A DNA stretch of 64,000 nt from Smallanthus sonchifolius. Taxonomy: Eukaryota; Streptophyta; Magnoliopsida; Asterales; Asteraceae. Shown here piece after piece: positions 33,931 through 45,169 of this stretch (positions within the stretch are counted from its first letter, which is position 1; each line of letters starts with the position of its first letter). The notes under the pieces were generated by a model. It was not told the origin of the DNA. It worked only from the letters and a program-made list of their open reading frames with translations, and did not search any database. The position numbers and the translations under genes were made by a program. The DNA is taken from positions 26,840,350 to 26,904,349 of the forward strand of contig CM042030.1 of NCBI GenBank assembly GCA_023525975.1. Reading direction: 5' to 3'.

Positions 33931-34425
33931 TGTTAGGACATAGATTTGTAATAACAAAATCTTGTAATAGTTAGATTTTATGTCTTTGTGTTTTTTATAT
34001 GTAAGTGTATAAAGTTGCTAAGTGTTTTTACTAGTGAGCCTAGAGGCAAACTTGTTAAGTTCGCCTGGTCTATCAGAGGCGAACTTAATAAGAAAATCTA
34101 GGTCTAACTGAGGTGAACTTGTTAAGTTCGCTTAGTCTGTTTCAGGCGAACTTAATAAGATCGCTAACAGCAGGTTAGTTTCTATATATATATGTGTTTA
34201 CAGAGTCATTAGACAGAGGACTGATCAGAGAGAGAACCGACAGATAAACTTGTCTGATTGAGTCTGTAAACCACTGTGAATTGAAATATATTTGAGAAGT
34301 TTATTTACTCGTGTTGTTTGAATTGTCGGTTAGTATACAAACGTTAACATGAAGGATTCCGCACTTCGTGTTATAGCAACGTCATATCACGAGTTCGATC
34401 AGTAGTTGACTTACCTGGACCTTCA
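33931..34425 (+). repeat. 3' LTR of I
   Basis: TGTTAGGACATAG to GGACCTTCA, 495 bases. I count roughly seven to ten differences from the 5' copy, so the insertion is recent relative to the other elements here. Confidence 0.95.
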
Positions 34426-34949
34426 AACACTGAAACCGAAGCTCAACGAAGGAATGCAGAAACTAGCATTTTGCCTCTTACGTGCCCAACACGCAATGGA
34501 TTAGGTCAATTATGCACCCGTTTGACTCCCAGTCAGAGTTAGCGCGACTAACCCGGGTGGGGGTTGTTAAAACCAATAGTACTATTCATGAATCACCTCG
34601 CTTTATGTAATAATTAATGGTTCGATTATGAGAGGACTTTATGTGGGGGAAATGCACCCACTTATATATATTAAAGCGAAATCAAAGTAATCATCATACG
34701 ACTAAGTAAGAAAATGGTTTAGCATGTATCTCCCCTAAATGGATAAGTAAGTAAAATGGGTCGTGAAAACTCACCTGGGAATGAGGTGAATGAAGTACGA
34801 AAGCAACACGAGAAATCTAGCAACTCTGGATAACCGACCTAACCGAGCCCTAGGAATAGTAAGGCTATAAGGTCTATGAAAGTAAACATGGTTTATATAA
34901 CCACATTCATCCAAACGACTCGTTGAAAGGTTACATTGACTTTTCAAAA

Positions 34950-35030
34950 AGGTTTGACCAAAGTTGACCGAGGTTTGACCAAGTTTGACTAATGTTGACC
35001 AATGTTGACTAATGTTGACCAATGTGACAC
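34950..35030. repeat. TTGAC-type tandem repeats in LTR of H
   Basis: About six imperfect units of GTTGACCAATGTTGACTAAT (12-13 base period) in a row. Confidence 0.75.
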
Positions 35031-36862
35031 GACAACCCGTTGGTGACACATGGTGAAAACATGTACAAGTAGCACATAAGTAACATATAAGTACTACCTA
35101 AGTAACACTTACTAAGTAACTTAGTTTCATATATTCATAACATAGATGGTAAGCACATAGTCTTAAGTAATTGCATAAGTAAGTAACATGTGACAAGCAA
35201 CATTGAATTTGTACATCCTCATGGTATATTTCATACATGTTAACCAATCATCCGCACAAGTTATGTCACTACACAAGTAACCTATTAACAATATTTCAAT
35301 TCATTTGAACAAGAATCATAACATGTCATTTATATACCATAGTTCTTAACATAGCAAAATTTCCCTTTTTGGGCAATTAGGGTTTTAGTACACCTTAGGT
35401 GTCATAGCTTAATTAAACAAGTTATACATGAAATTATACTAGTAACATATCATAGATATGATTCTTATGCATACACTTTCTATTTCAAGCAAAGGTGAAG
35501 TTCCCAGACTAATAAAGTTTCCATATTTAGCAAGGTCCTCCAAAACACGTCATAATACCATTTCAAATTACATATTATTGCATAAGACATCTATTCATAT
35601 AGTAATAAAGCTATTTAACTTATTTTAGACATTATAACATACACATACAAAATATGAACAATTAAAGTTTCCTTTTTAGGAAAGTGGTCCAAACGACCAT
35701 CTACACATGTGAAACTTCTAATAACTCTTTCTAATACTTTAATAGATGTTTTAGAATCATATTAGTATGCTTTCATCCATTCAAATACCATAACACAAAA
35801 TATGCAAAATTAAAGTTTTCTTATATAGTAAGTCGACAATAACATCGTGTAACATATCATTTCAACCAAAAATTTCACATTTCCTATTTATTCTACTAAT
35901 ATAAGCATCATTTAAACTTTCAAACATATCATATACACATTTATGAAAAATCTCAATCAAAAAAGTTTCTATAAATAGAAACGAGCAAATAACAACTTAA
36001 ATAAACATTTCAAACAATAAAATGTGCAAATATGTGTCAACAACTTCCTTTTATGAAAACTCTTTGATAAAACATGGATTTAAAGACCTTGTAACATAGA
36101 AATTCATTTGGATGGGTAGTTTGGTCATCTTGGTCGAAAATAACAAAGAAATATGAAAGGGATGCTTACAAAACCAAGATATGATGATAGAGTAGTCTTG
36201 AACAAGCTTGAATCACCACCAAATCACTTAAAACCACCTTGGATTGGACTTAGAATGCTTGGAATAAATGAAAGAATTTGAGAGAGAGGGTGGCTAGGGG
36301 TTTAAGGTTGCAGCCGAGATTAAAGGGGAGGGATTTAGGGTTTGCAAAATGTAGTTAAGGTAAAAATGAGGGAGTATGGGTGTGTAAGGGAGTTTTAGTA
36401 AAAAGTGTTGGGCTTTCTTGAGTCTTTAAGGCTTTTTAACACAACTTGGGCTGAAATATATAAGCCCATGTGTAATCTCATTGTTTTTATAAAATCTAAT
36501 TTGAAATTGTTGGCACATATCGCGTATCCGCTTTAAAAGCGTTAAAATAAAAGTAGCTTTAAAAATTCTAGAAAAATTCATATAAGCATGAAATATTAAA
36601 TCACAATATTACATATAATTTTTGCACACCAATTATATGTCTAAGTATTATTTCTAAAATTCACCAACGTTCGTGTGACAGGACGTGGGTGTGACCCGGT
36701 AATCCGTCAGATTACCGATGCATGTAATGAAATGAAACGAATGGACTTGCTATATGAAATGTGTACTTAACTACTCTATAATTAAGTATGATGTAAGTGT
36801 AATCATGTGAATTCAAGTAATAGTCGGGTATGCATATTAACCTGAATTTGCCGGGTATCACA

Positions 36863-37850
36863 AATAACATTGTGCGAGCCGTCTCAATCAGCGTTCGATT
36901 CTTCCGTTCAGGCACACCATTTTGTTGAGGAACATAAGGAGCACTGAATTCATGATGGATGCCTTTTTGTAGGCAAAATAAACCCATATTTCCATTCTTG
37001 AATTCTGTCCCATTGTCACTTCGAATCCTCCTTACCTTCTGTTTGAATAAACTCTCAAGTCCCACGATTAGGAACTTAAGAATTTTAGCAGTCTCATCGT
37101 TTGAAATAAGAAACTTCACCCAAGAGAATCTTGAATAATCATCGATCACTACCAAAGTGTATGATTTGCCGCCTTCACTTTTGACACTTATAGGTCCGAA
37201 TAAATCCATATGCAACAACTCGAGAGGGGTCACAATTGAATTAATCAACTTAGATTTATGAGATTTCTTGTGCTGCTTCCCCTTCTTGCATGGAATACAG
37301 TCTTCGTTCACATGAAATCTCATGGCAGGGACACCAGAAACTAGCCCATTTATCACTAAAAGTTCATTTTCCTGAAATTTATGTGAGCCTTCTTCTGGTG
37401 CCACAAAGTTGATTCGGACTCAGAAGCTTTAGAAAGAAGACACGTGGAGATAGACGAAGTTGTCGTCACCGTGCTCATATCGAGCATGTATGTATCATTC
37501 AATTTTGGAGCTCGCATTAGGATCCAACAGGTATCTCAAATCTAGGCTTCAACACCAAACATTCTGACTTGTTAAAATGAAATGAGAAATCTTTATAACA
37601 TACTTGCGAAACAGATAACAGATTATGTTCAAGCTACTCCACATAGTTGGCATTCTCAAAACTCAAACTTCCATTTGACACAGTTCCTTGACTGGAAATA
37701 TTGCCGCCTTTCTTCCCTGCAAAGGCTACATAACCACCTTGAATCTCTTTCACATTCGCTAATAAACTAATGTTTCCTGTCATGTGTCGAGAACATCCAC
37801 TGTCGACATACCAATGGTTGGCTACAGTCCTCCTTGGAGTTCCCTGCACA
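36863..37850 (-). pseudogene. protease and partial integrase of G
   Basis: On the minus strand: protease WYVDSGCSRHMTGNISLL (about 37750-37830, catalytic Asp intact) and VAFAGKKGGNISSQGTVSNG. A decayed pre-integrase finger follows (37290-37430, CIPCKKGKQHKKSHKSK), then the integrase core LLHMDLFGPISVKSEGG, IRSDNGTEFKNG, QQNGVPERKNRTLIETARTM. The reading ends at 36863, where the LTR of H begins. Everything after integrase helix ETARTM is missing. Confidence 0.87.
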
Positions 37851-37859
37851 CAAACAGAA

Positions 37860-40800
37860 AGATTTAGTTAGCAATTGAGACCCAAGCCATTGTGGCCTTT
37901 GGTCATCTTGACTCGTCAAAATAAACAATCTCTTTTAAAACACAATCAAATCTATCCTCAAATTTAGGAGATTGTTTCATAGAATTGGACACTGGAACTT
38001 TTGGTTTCCACTTTGATTGACCATTCTCAAAAGGCTTGGAGCTCTCAGACATTTCACCTACTTCTTTCACAACAGATTGTTCCAAAAGTTCTTAAGCCTC
38101 TTATTTCTTCTTCTTCTTTGCGGTCTTGACAATTTAATCTTTTCTTTTGTATCTCCATTTGATGATACACTAGGTTTAACTCAAGATGAGTTATCCTTGT
38201 CAACCTTTTTCTTAACCGGAACCTCTGAAACTTTAACAACTGGTTTAACTTCAATAGGTTTTCTCACTGACTTGACTATAGCTGGTTTCATCACAGGTTT
38301 AACCACAACTGGTTCAACAAATGGTCTTCCCAATCTAGGATCTTCCAGATGCTTTCCAACATTCTTATCTGGACAGTTCATCAAAATGTGACCCACCAAC
38401 CCGCATTGAAAACATGCACGTCTTTCCTTGTACACACGAACATACTTCTCTTTCTGAACACCTCTTGAACCAGATGATTCACACTGAGATACAGTGTTAG
38501 ACGATTGAACAAACTTGGGTTTATCAAATTCTACCTTTTCTTTTATAAACTCAATAGTTAATGTTTTCTCAATTTTATTAATTTCTTGAAAATCAAACCT
38601 AGCACTCACAAAAGGCTTTAATGATTTAGGTTTTGGTTGCTCAATGTCTTCATCAGGTTCTGTCAAGATACTCCTATCTCGTGTAACTTTCTTGACAACA
38701 ATGGGTTCATCAATCTTCCACTCTTTCACTGTACCATCAACCTTCTTTGAATCAAAAGATTCATCATCACTGGAGTCATCATAGACCATGTCTTCTCCTG
38801 TCACCGAATTAACCTTGAGAACAGTTTTTGGCTCTAGATCTTCTTCTGTCACTACTTCAACACTTCTAGATGTGTAATTTCCATTGAATGGAGGATAGTA
38901 ACCAACTCCCCCCCAACAACTTTATCATCCTGAGAACAATAACCAACTCCACCAACTACTTTCTCACCACTAGCTTTATCATTATAATATTCCAACAGAA
39001 AACTGGAATTCTTATAACCCTCAAGCTTTCTCATTAATTTGGTGACTTCACTTTGTGACTGGGCGAGTTCATTTATTTTCTATTCATACTCAGAGTATGC
39101 CACATCAATGTGAAAAGCTTGTTCATTTACTTTTGATTGTAAAACCTTGATATCATCTTTCAATGATTCAATTCTTGTATTTAAAAGCTTCTCATTATAT
39201 TTCAAAGTTTCATTATTTAAGTAGCTTGCCTTCAAGTCACAGATGAGGTTAGTATTGTAATCAGACAATCTCAGAATTTTTAAATCAGAATCAACACATT
39301 TAGAACATGTAACAGAAACAACCTCATTTACCTGTTTCGTGTCAGCCATGAATCCACTGGCCTCAGCAAACATTTCAGCAACCTTCTCTGTCACCTTTCC
39401 TATAGCTACATTGACATTCATCAGCTCTTCATTAGTCACTTTTGCTTTCACACCCTGACTTGTAGATTCATCATTTTTAGTAACATTCCCAGAATCACTT
39501 AAGTAACTATCTGACGAACTACTATCAGAACCAAAAATAACCTCATGAACTTCAGCAAGAAAAGCTTGACTGACGTGAGAAACAATATCTTCAAGATGAA
39601 TTCCCCAATCATAATTCTCATCTTGCTAGGAAATCAATGCTGTAGAAGAACTCTGACTATTCTAATTGTTCGGGTTTCCTGAAGAAGCATTTTGATGTTG
39701 AACCTTCCGTTTGGTACATTCCCTAGCAAAGTGTCCAAATTCCTTACAATTATAACACTTCACTTTAGATTTATCCAACCCCATCTTTGTCTTTCTTGTC
39801 ACTCCAATGAACTTTTTCCTATTTTCTTCAGATGTTCTTTGCCTTGTCTCATCCACAATGCCATATTCCATTGAATATTCATCTCTTCAAGAGCATCCTT
39901 ATCCAATTTCTTGAAATCTTCTTCGATCATATCCGGATCAGTTATTTTCCCATCAATGAAATTCTCATAAGAAGTAAAAAATGAAGCAATCATGGCCATT
40001 ATGTCATCAGCAGCTTTAGGAGACATCTTTTGAGAACACGAATGAGTATCATTGTTAAATTTCATTAAACATCCCGAACCAGAAGCACAAAGCATGTAGA
40101 TTCACCACACAAACTATCTTTTGAACCTTGAGCTTCAAAAATCTCCCCTGAAAATAATGCAACCCTAGACTTCGGTCTAGATGTTCCTTTTTTGAAGTAA
40201 ATCCTAAGATCTTGAAAAACTATATCTTTCTTCTACTTATTCAAATCATAGGATTGAATCTTTCCCATAAGATTTTCAAGACTCATCACATCAAATCCAG
40301 TTTGTTCTTTAATAACAATGGAGTACATCTCAAAATGTGCTGGTAGAGCATCCATAAACTTCTCAAGTACCTTTATATTCTTGTATGATATATCATTATT
40401 CACCATTTCACTCAGCAAGTGATAATACCTAGACATCAACTCATCAATGGATTCTCCTTCAAAATGTTTTAGACACTGAATTGTTTCTTCAGTAATTCCC
40501 TTCTTGATATCTGTGCTTCCTTCACATCTCTTCGCCAAACCTTCCCAAAGATCACGAGAGGTTGTAAACTTCTTGAATGTGTGATAGATTTCTAAAGGAA
40601 AATACATAGACAAAGCAGCAAGTGCCTTTTTCTCTCAATCATACAAAGTATTCTCTTCCACAGTAAGAGCTGAAACTGGTTTTTCTGCATCTGATACACC
40701 CATATGAGAATGAGTAGGATGTTAATATCCTTCTGCAATTGGAATCCATATACTAGTATCATTGATGTTAACATAATTCTCAAAACGACCCTTCCAGTTC

Positions 40801-40908
40801 GAATAGTCTTTCAGATTCATCAGCCTCGGTGGTTTGGTTGGAGTACCAATCTCATTATCGTAGTTCAGAATATTAGTCATGTTGTTCACACTAGCATTAT
40901 AAGTTGAC
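37860..40908 (-). pseudogene. gag of G
   Basis: Starts ATG 40908 (MSTYNASVNNMTNILNYD). The UBN2-type gag domain covers about 40095-40880 (LKDYSNWKGRFENY, IYHTFKKFTTSRDLWEGL). Zinc knuckle CYNCKEFGHFAREC is near 39720-39765, a coiled coil at 39080-39450, and a second knuckle CFQCGLVGHILMNC near 38385-38425. Stops or frameshifts occur near 40720, 40640, 40237, 40090, 39650 and 38850. It parallels the gag of F at 23431 and 41743. Confidence 0.87.
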
Positions 40909-40974
40909 ATCTTTACAACCTTGAAAATATTCAACACTTAGCAAAATTTTGAACAAAATCCTTAACCAATGAAC

Positions 40975-41075
40975 TTAGCTAGCGAACTTAACAAGTTCGC
41001 CTGATCAGAAAGAAGCGAACTTAACAAGTTTGCCTGCAGAAGTTCGCCAGTAACTGCTTTAACAAGTTCACCTGT
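40975..41075 (-). repeat. palindromes in leader of G, before gag
   Basis: GCGAACTTAACAAGTTCGCC and two variants lie within 170 bases upstream of the gag ATG (40908, minus strand), matching the place of the palindromes in F. Confidence 0.82.
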
Positions 41076-41345
41076 TTCAGCTGAAAAACAAGAAGGAGAT
41101 GTTCTTCACCAAAACACACGACTCAACACTGAAATTCTTCATAATTTGCAATTTTGAATGAATTGATCAAATTCCAGCCATAGGACTCTTCCAAAAATGA
41201 ATTAGAATGATTCTATCGGATCAATTTTGCCAAAAACACTACACAAATGATGAAATCAGTCTAGAAAGTCACGAAAATCAGCAAGAAACCCATGAACACA
41301 AGAAACTTAAAAAATCTCAATCTTTGGATGCAAATCAAAACGAAA

Positions 41346-41742
41346 CGAGGTCCTAGCGGGTCTACGTATTGATCTCAGACGTATAACACACTACGCGAAC
41401 TCGTAGTGCGGAATCCAAATGAATACATGCGTCACGAACTGATAAGAACACACAAAGTAGAACACACAAGACAAGATTCTCAAAACGCTCCTTGTATTGC
41501 TTTGATAAATGTGCTTACAACTTGTAAATCATAGAAATACAATTGAAAACATACTAAGCATTATTTATAGGCAAGACACTGATACAGGTGAACTTAACAA
41601 GTTCTCCACACCCATGGCTTAGGTGAACTTGTTAAGTTCACTAATTATAAAACTTAACATCAAAAGACAAATTACGTACTTAAAGATTACAAAAGACCTA
41701 ATCTATTACACAAAGCTAAATGTCACATAAAATGCTCCAACA
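41346..41742 (-). repeat. 5' LTR of G
   Basis: On the minus strand it runs TGTTGGAGCATTTT (41742) to about GACCCGCTAGGACCT (41346). The terminal CA and the primer binding site TGGTATCAGAGC are missing; leader sequence CAAAGATTGAGATTTT follows almost at once, which suggests a deletion of about 60 bases compared with F. Confidence 0.83.
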
Positions 41743-42995
41743 GGCATGATTGCTTCATTTCTTACTTCATATGAAAACTTCATCGGTGGAAAGATCACTG
41801 ATCCAGACATGATTGAAGAAGACTTTAAGTAAATTAACAAAAATTCTCTTGAAGAGATGAATATTTAGTGGAACATGGCATTGTGGTTGAGGCAGGGAAA
41901 GGAACATCTTTAGAAGATAGGGAAGAAGTTTATTAGTGCTTCAAGCAAATCTAGGATAGGGATGGATAAGTCCAAAGTGAAGTGTTACAATTGTCAGGAA
42001 TATGGACATTTTGCTCGAGAGTGTACCAAGCCAAAGGTTTCTCAAAATCAAAATTCTTCTTTGAACAATCAGAACAACCAGATTTCTTCTACTGCTTTAA
42101 TATCCCAGCAGGATGAAAATTATGATTGGGGGATACATCTTGAGGATATTGTTGCTCATGTTAGTCAAGCTTTTCTTGCCGAGGTGCATGCTGATGCTGG
42201 TTCTGAACATGGTTCTTCAGATAGTGATTCTAGTGATTATGGGAGTGTATCTGAAAATGAAGTGTCTAAGAGTCAGAATGCAGAGAATGATGTGAATGAG
42301 GAAGAGATGACTGATGATAAAGTAAATGCTAACAAGGTAACAGAGAAAGTAGCTGAATTATTTTGCTGAAGCAAGTGGATGTATGGCCGACACTAAATAG
42401 GTAAATGAGGTTGTTTCTCATATTTGCTCTAAATGTGTTGATTCTGATATTAAAATCATGAGATTGTGTGATGATAACACGAACCTCATCTGTGACATGA
42501 AGGCAATTTATACATCAAATCAAGTTTTAAAAGAAAATGAGAAGCTTTTAAATGCTAGAATTGAATCATTGAAAGATGATATCAAAGTTTTACAAATAAA
42601 AGTAAATGAACAAGTTTTTCATATTGATGTGGCATATTCTGAATATGGGAAAAAGATAAATGAACTTGCCCAGTCACAGAGTGAGGTTACCAAATTGATG
42701 AGAATGCTTGAAGGTTATAAGAATTCCAGTTTTCTTTTCGAATATTATAATGAGAAAAGCTATGGGTGATAAGGTTGTTGGGGGAGTTGGTTATTGTTCT
42801 GATAAGGTTGTTGACTGATTAGGATTTTATCCTCCATTTAATGGGAATTACATAACTTGTAGTGTTGAAGTAATGACTGAAGAAGATTTAGAGCATAAGA
42901 CTGTTCTCAAGGTTAATCCTGTTACAGGATAAGACATGGTTTATGATGAGTCTAGTGATGATGAAAACCACAATCCCAAAAAGAATCATTTTCAA
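41743..42995 (+). pseudogene. gag of F, C-terminal part
   Basis: Resumes after element G with MIASFLTSYENFIGGKITD. It has zinc knuckle CYNCQEYGHFAREC (about 41983-42024), an acidic Ser/Asp-rich segment, a coiled coil (about 42458-42760) and DMVYDESSDDENHNPKKN near the end. Stops occur at about 41830, 41867, 41911 and 42367. It stops being recognisable at about 42995, where J-family aORF sequence starts. Confidence 0.85.
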
Positions 42996-43394
42996 AACTA
43001 GGATTCATCCCAGAAAACAGAAGCCTTAGGTAAGCCTGAGGTACAAACCGACAGAAACTATCAAATCTATTCAACTGCCACGGTCAGTACCAGTTCAGCT
43101 CCAAAAGTTCAGGAGATGGTTTTATAACTCAAAAATTGGAAGTGCTGTTATTGAGTGTGAAGGCAAGGAGGATATCCACATCTTTGAGCCTATGGAGCTG
43201 TTAAAGTTTGAACCTGAGGATCTGGAGGTTCTGTTCAACCACCCAATTCAGATCTCTCATGAAGATGATGAGGCAGATGCTAGGGCAAATCAGAGAGTGG
43301 TGACAGTGAATGTGAAGCCCTTCATTGGAAGAACAGACGATGCACCAACTGCATGAAGAGTTGAAGAAAATGATGCACTAACTTAGGGGGAGAT
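42996..43394 (+). pseudogene. aORF C-terminal fragment of the J family (K1)
   Basis: Reads RRWFYNSKIGSAVIECEGK, IFEPMELLKFEPEDLEVLF and DDEADARANQRVV up to a TGA near 43358, then the polypurine tract TTAGGGGGAGAT. It is a second copy of the sequence at 44150-44568. Both copies share TAG in the same context (CCTTAGGTAAGCC). It begins at a breakpoint with the gag of F. Confidence 0.75.
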
Positions 43395-43440
43395 CGTAGG
43401 GTTTTGAATTTTGTAAGCTAATGTCATCGTTTGTAATGCT
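43395..43440 (+). repeat. LTR start remnant of the J family
   Basis: CGTAGGGTTTTG...TTTGTAAGCTAATGTCATC matches the first 40 or so bases of LTR J (TGTAGAGTCTTGT...), then breaks into aORF sequence. Confidence 0.65.
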
Positions 43441-44529
43441 AATAGTGAAAGGAGAGCTGCTAGGGAAAGAGGAAAAGGAAAAGAATCAAATGTTGTAGTT
43501 GTAATTCTTGGTGAAAAAGAGATAGGATCAGATCATGAGCTGGATGAACTACTCAAGCAAGTTGATGACTTTGGAATAATTGAAGATTATCCTGAAATTG
43601 TTACATTAGGTGAAGAACATGGAGATAAGCTCAAGTATTTCACAGAAGAAGGGAATGAGTTTGATGCTCCATCCGATAATGAGCTAGAGGACCAGAATGT
43701 CAAAGTGACATTTGTTGACCCTGTAAACACTGTTGGGCCAACAGGCACAACTAAAGAAGCTCCAACAGCAACTCCAACACCAAATGCAACAGGAACTGAT
43801 ACTCAATCTGTCCAGGGCTCAGATCCTAGAAGGTCTTGGTTCAAAGAAATGCCAGCTCAGGAACCAGCAAAGCACTATGAGTGGTTTGCTGAGTATCAGG
43901 AGTTAAAAAGGCCACCAGTCGGGTGGAAGTATGATAAAGAATGTTCACTTTTTATCGTCAGAAGATACAAAGGAGGAGTGGAGCACTTCAAGTGTCCTCA
44001 TGACTTCAGCTCCCTCCCTAAATATGACTTAAGAGCCCTTGCCAAGCTACCTCTACAAAACCCTGGAGATGTGGGCATTGCAAGAGATTTTGAGACCTTC
44101 TTGAGAAATTAGACCTTCAATGATTTCAGGTCCATGACCACAGCTAAACCAAGAAGATTTATCTCAGAAACTAGGATTCATCCCAGAACTCAAAATCCTT
44201 AGGTAAGCCTTTGGTACAAGCCGACAGAAACGGTCAAATCCATTCAACTGCCACGGTCAGTACCTGCCTAGCTTCAAAATTTTAGAAAATGGTTTTACAA
44301 CTCAACCATTGATATTGTTGTGATTGAGTGTGAAGGCAAGGTAGACATCCAGATCTTTGAGCCCATGGAGCTGCTAAAGTTTCAATCAGAAGACCTGGAG
44401 GTGTTATTCAACAACCCTATCAAGATATTTCATGGAGATGATGAAGCAGATGCCAAGGCTTATCAAAGGGTGGTGTCATTGAATGCCAAGCCACACTTTC
44501 AGAAACCAAGTCAAGAGCCAACTGCTTAG
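43441..44529 (+). pseudogene. aORF middle and C-terminus of K2
   Basis: One frame runs from 43441 to TAG 44527-44529, with three in-frame TAG codons (44110, about 44200 and about 44270). The first part is acidic (DHELDELLKQVDDF). The C-terminal domain reads WKYDKECSLFIVRRYKGGVE, FSSLPKYDLRAL, then FRKWFYNSTIDIV, FEPMELLKFQSEDLEVLF. These blocks align with IKR.DGVQ, TLP and FYDAMNLINFS of I and M and with FDPMDLFSFSDDDL of D. No N-terminal domain is present. Confidence 0.78.
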
Positions 44530-44556
44530 TGAGAGTTGAAGACATTGATGCACCTG

Positions 44557-44568
44557 CTTAGGGGAGAT
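44557..44568 (+). other. polypurine tract before LTR J
   Basis: CTTAGGGGAGAT precedes TGTAGAGTC, so the LTR at 44569 is positioned as a 3' LTR for K2 while also serving as the 5' LTR of J. Confidence 0.75.
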
Positions 44569-45155
44569 TGTAGAGTCTTGTATTTTTGGTAAGCTAATGT
44601 CATCAATGTATTTTGAACAAAGTTAGTTTAGTTTATTTAATTGTAATTCTCTTTGTTTTATTTCCATGAATTTCTGTCATTTCAGTTTTATGTAATTTAC
44701 TACATTATTTAGTCTAAGTCTGGGCCATCGAAACTAACTAGTTTTGGTTGAGGTTGTTCAACCGACACTAGTAGTTTTGATAGATGGGAAGTTTCGATAG
44801 GTGTGTTCTTTCATGTAAATGCTCCTTCGAAACTAGTAGTTTCGATGAACATACTTTCGATACATGTCAGCTTCCTATAAATAGACTAGTTTGAGAATGT
44901 TTAGGGTGTGGATAGCGGCTGTAACCCTGAAATTCTCTCTTTCACAGTTTTTCTAAATCAATACACATTTGGAGTTCTTTCATATGTTGTTCTTACAATT
45001 TCATATCATATTTGTGTTGATTCCTGTGTGGTTTGCATGTTTATCTTCACCACTTATGTTTCTACCCTCTGTTTCACCACCGTACACACAGATTCCGCAT
45101 GTGTGTGTGTGTAATTGATCATTTGTGTGATTCTACTATTGAATCATGACCTATA
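44569..45155 (+). repeat. LTR of J (5' LTR; also 3' LTR position for K)
   Basis: TGTAGAGTCTTG to CATGACCTATA (probably once CTACA), 587 bases. Palindromes CATCGAAACTAACTAG, TTCGAAACTAGTAGTTTCGA and relatives at about 44728-44865 lie just before the TATA box TATAAATAG (44876-44884). Confidence 0.87.
44876..44884 (+). promoter_or_regulatory. TATA box of LTR J
   Basis: TATAAATAG, about 14 bases downstream of the last dyad half (CTTTCGATAC). Confidence 0.68.
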
Positions 45156-45157
45156 AT

Positions 45158-45169
45158 TGGTATCAGAGC
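45158..45169 (+). other. primer binding site of J
   Basis: TGGTATCAGAGC, two bases after the LTR end, complementary to initiator tRNA-Met. Confidence 0.9.

Larger units (their letters stand above)
32125..34425 (+). mobile_element. element I: non-autonomous copia element keeping only aORF C-terminus
   Basis: Two LTRs (492 and 495 bases), differing at only a handful of positions, bound a 1.3 kb interior. The perfect target duplication AACAC lies at 32120-32124 and 34426-34430. PBS, a short leader, an aORF C-terminal frame and a polypurine tract are present. Gag, protease, integrase, RT and RNase H are all absent. The LTRs match those of M, so I is a deletion derivative of the M family, moved in trans. 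It is nested in the 5' LTR of H. Confidence 0.95.
27443..36862 (-). mobile_element. gypsy element H (minus strand), deleted, nested in G
   Basis: The 5' LTR is 31671-36862 (including nested I); PBS about 31651-31669; gag and upstream coiled-coil ORF 29090-31523; protease; a short RT remnant fused to the very end of pol; polypurine tract; 3' LTR 27443-28136, truncated. LTRs start TGTGATACCCG. The gag start MPPRRTNRN and the REF-like end 'GGGACGAAATTCC' before the polypurine tract are Tekay-like. Most of RT, all of RNase H and almost all of integrase are missing, so the element is non-autonomous. Confidence 0.8.
31671..36862 (-). repeat. 5' LTR of H, split by element I
   Basis: On the minus strand it runs TGTGATACCCGGC (36862) to CAGGGTGTGACA (31671), about 2.9 kb without the nested element at 32125-34425. 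It contains a CCAGGTGAGTTTTC segment (about 34770) like the other gypsy LTRs, and TTGACC/TTGACTAATG repeats at about 34950-35030. The rest (35050-36190) is AT-rich with no open frame. Confidence 0.78.
24372..41742 (-). mobile_element. copia element G (minus strand), inserted in gag of F
   Basis: LTRs at 24372-24755 (3') and about 41346-41742 (5') are in the same minus orientation. The flanks GCCAT (24367-24371) and GGCAT (41743-41747) are a target duplication with one mismatch, and the gag of F reads on across the gap. From the 5' side it contains leader, gag, protease, part of integrase (to 36863), then nested gypsy element H, then aORF and polypurine tract. The end of integrase, RT and RNase H are missing at the H junction. 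Confidence 0.85.
19470..42995 (+). mobile_element. copia element F (plus strand), disrupted
   Basis: The 5' LTR (19470-19645 plus about 22719-22960), PBS, leader and gag (23431-24371 plus 41743-42995) are present. The interior is split by element G, and the LTR by a gypsy solo LTR. F stops at about 42995, joined to J-family sequence through the shared string AAACTAGGATTCATCCC; pol, aORF and 3' LTR are missing. Its LTR and gag are close to those of G, so both belong to one family. Confidence 0.8.

Noticed and set aside
36712..36862. Integrase frame continuing past 36863 on the minus strand
   Set aside because: The last roughly 45 codons of that frame read through the LTR of H (TGTGATACCCG start) and are not integrase.
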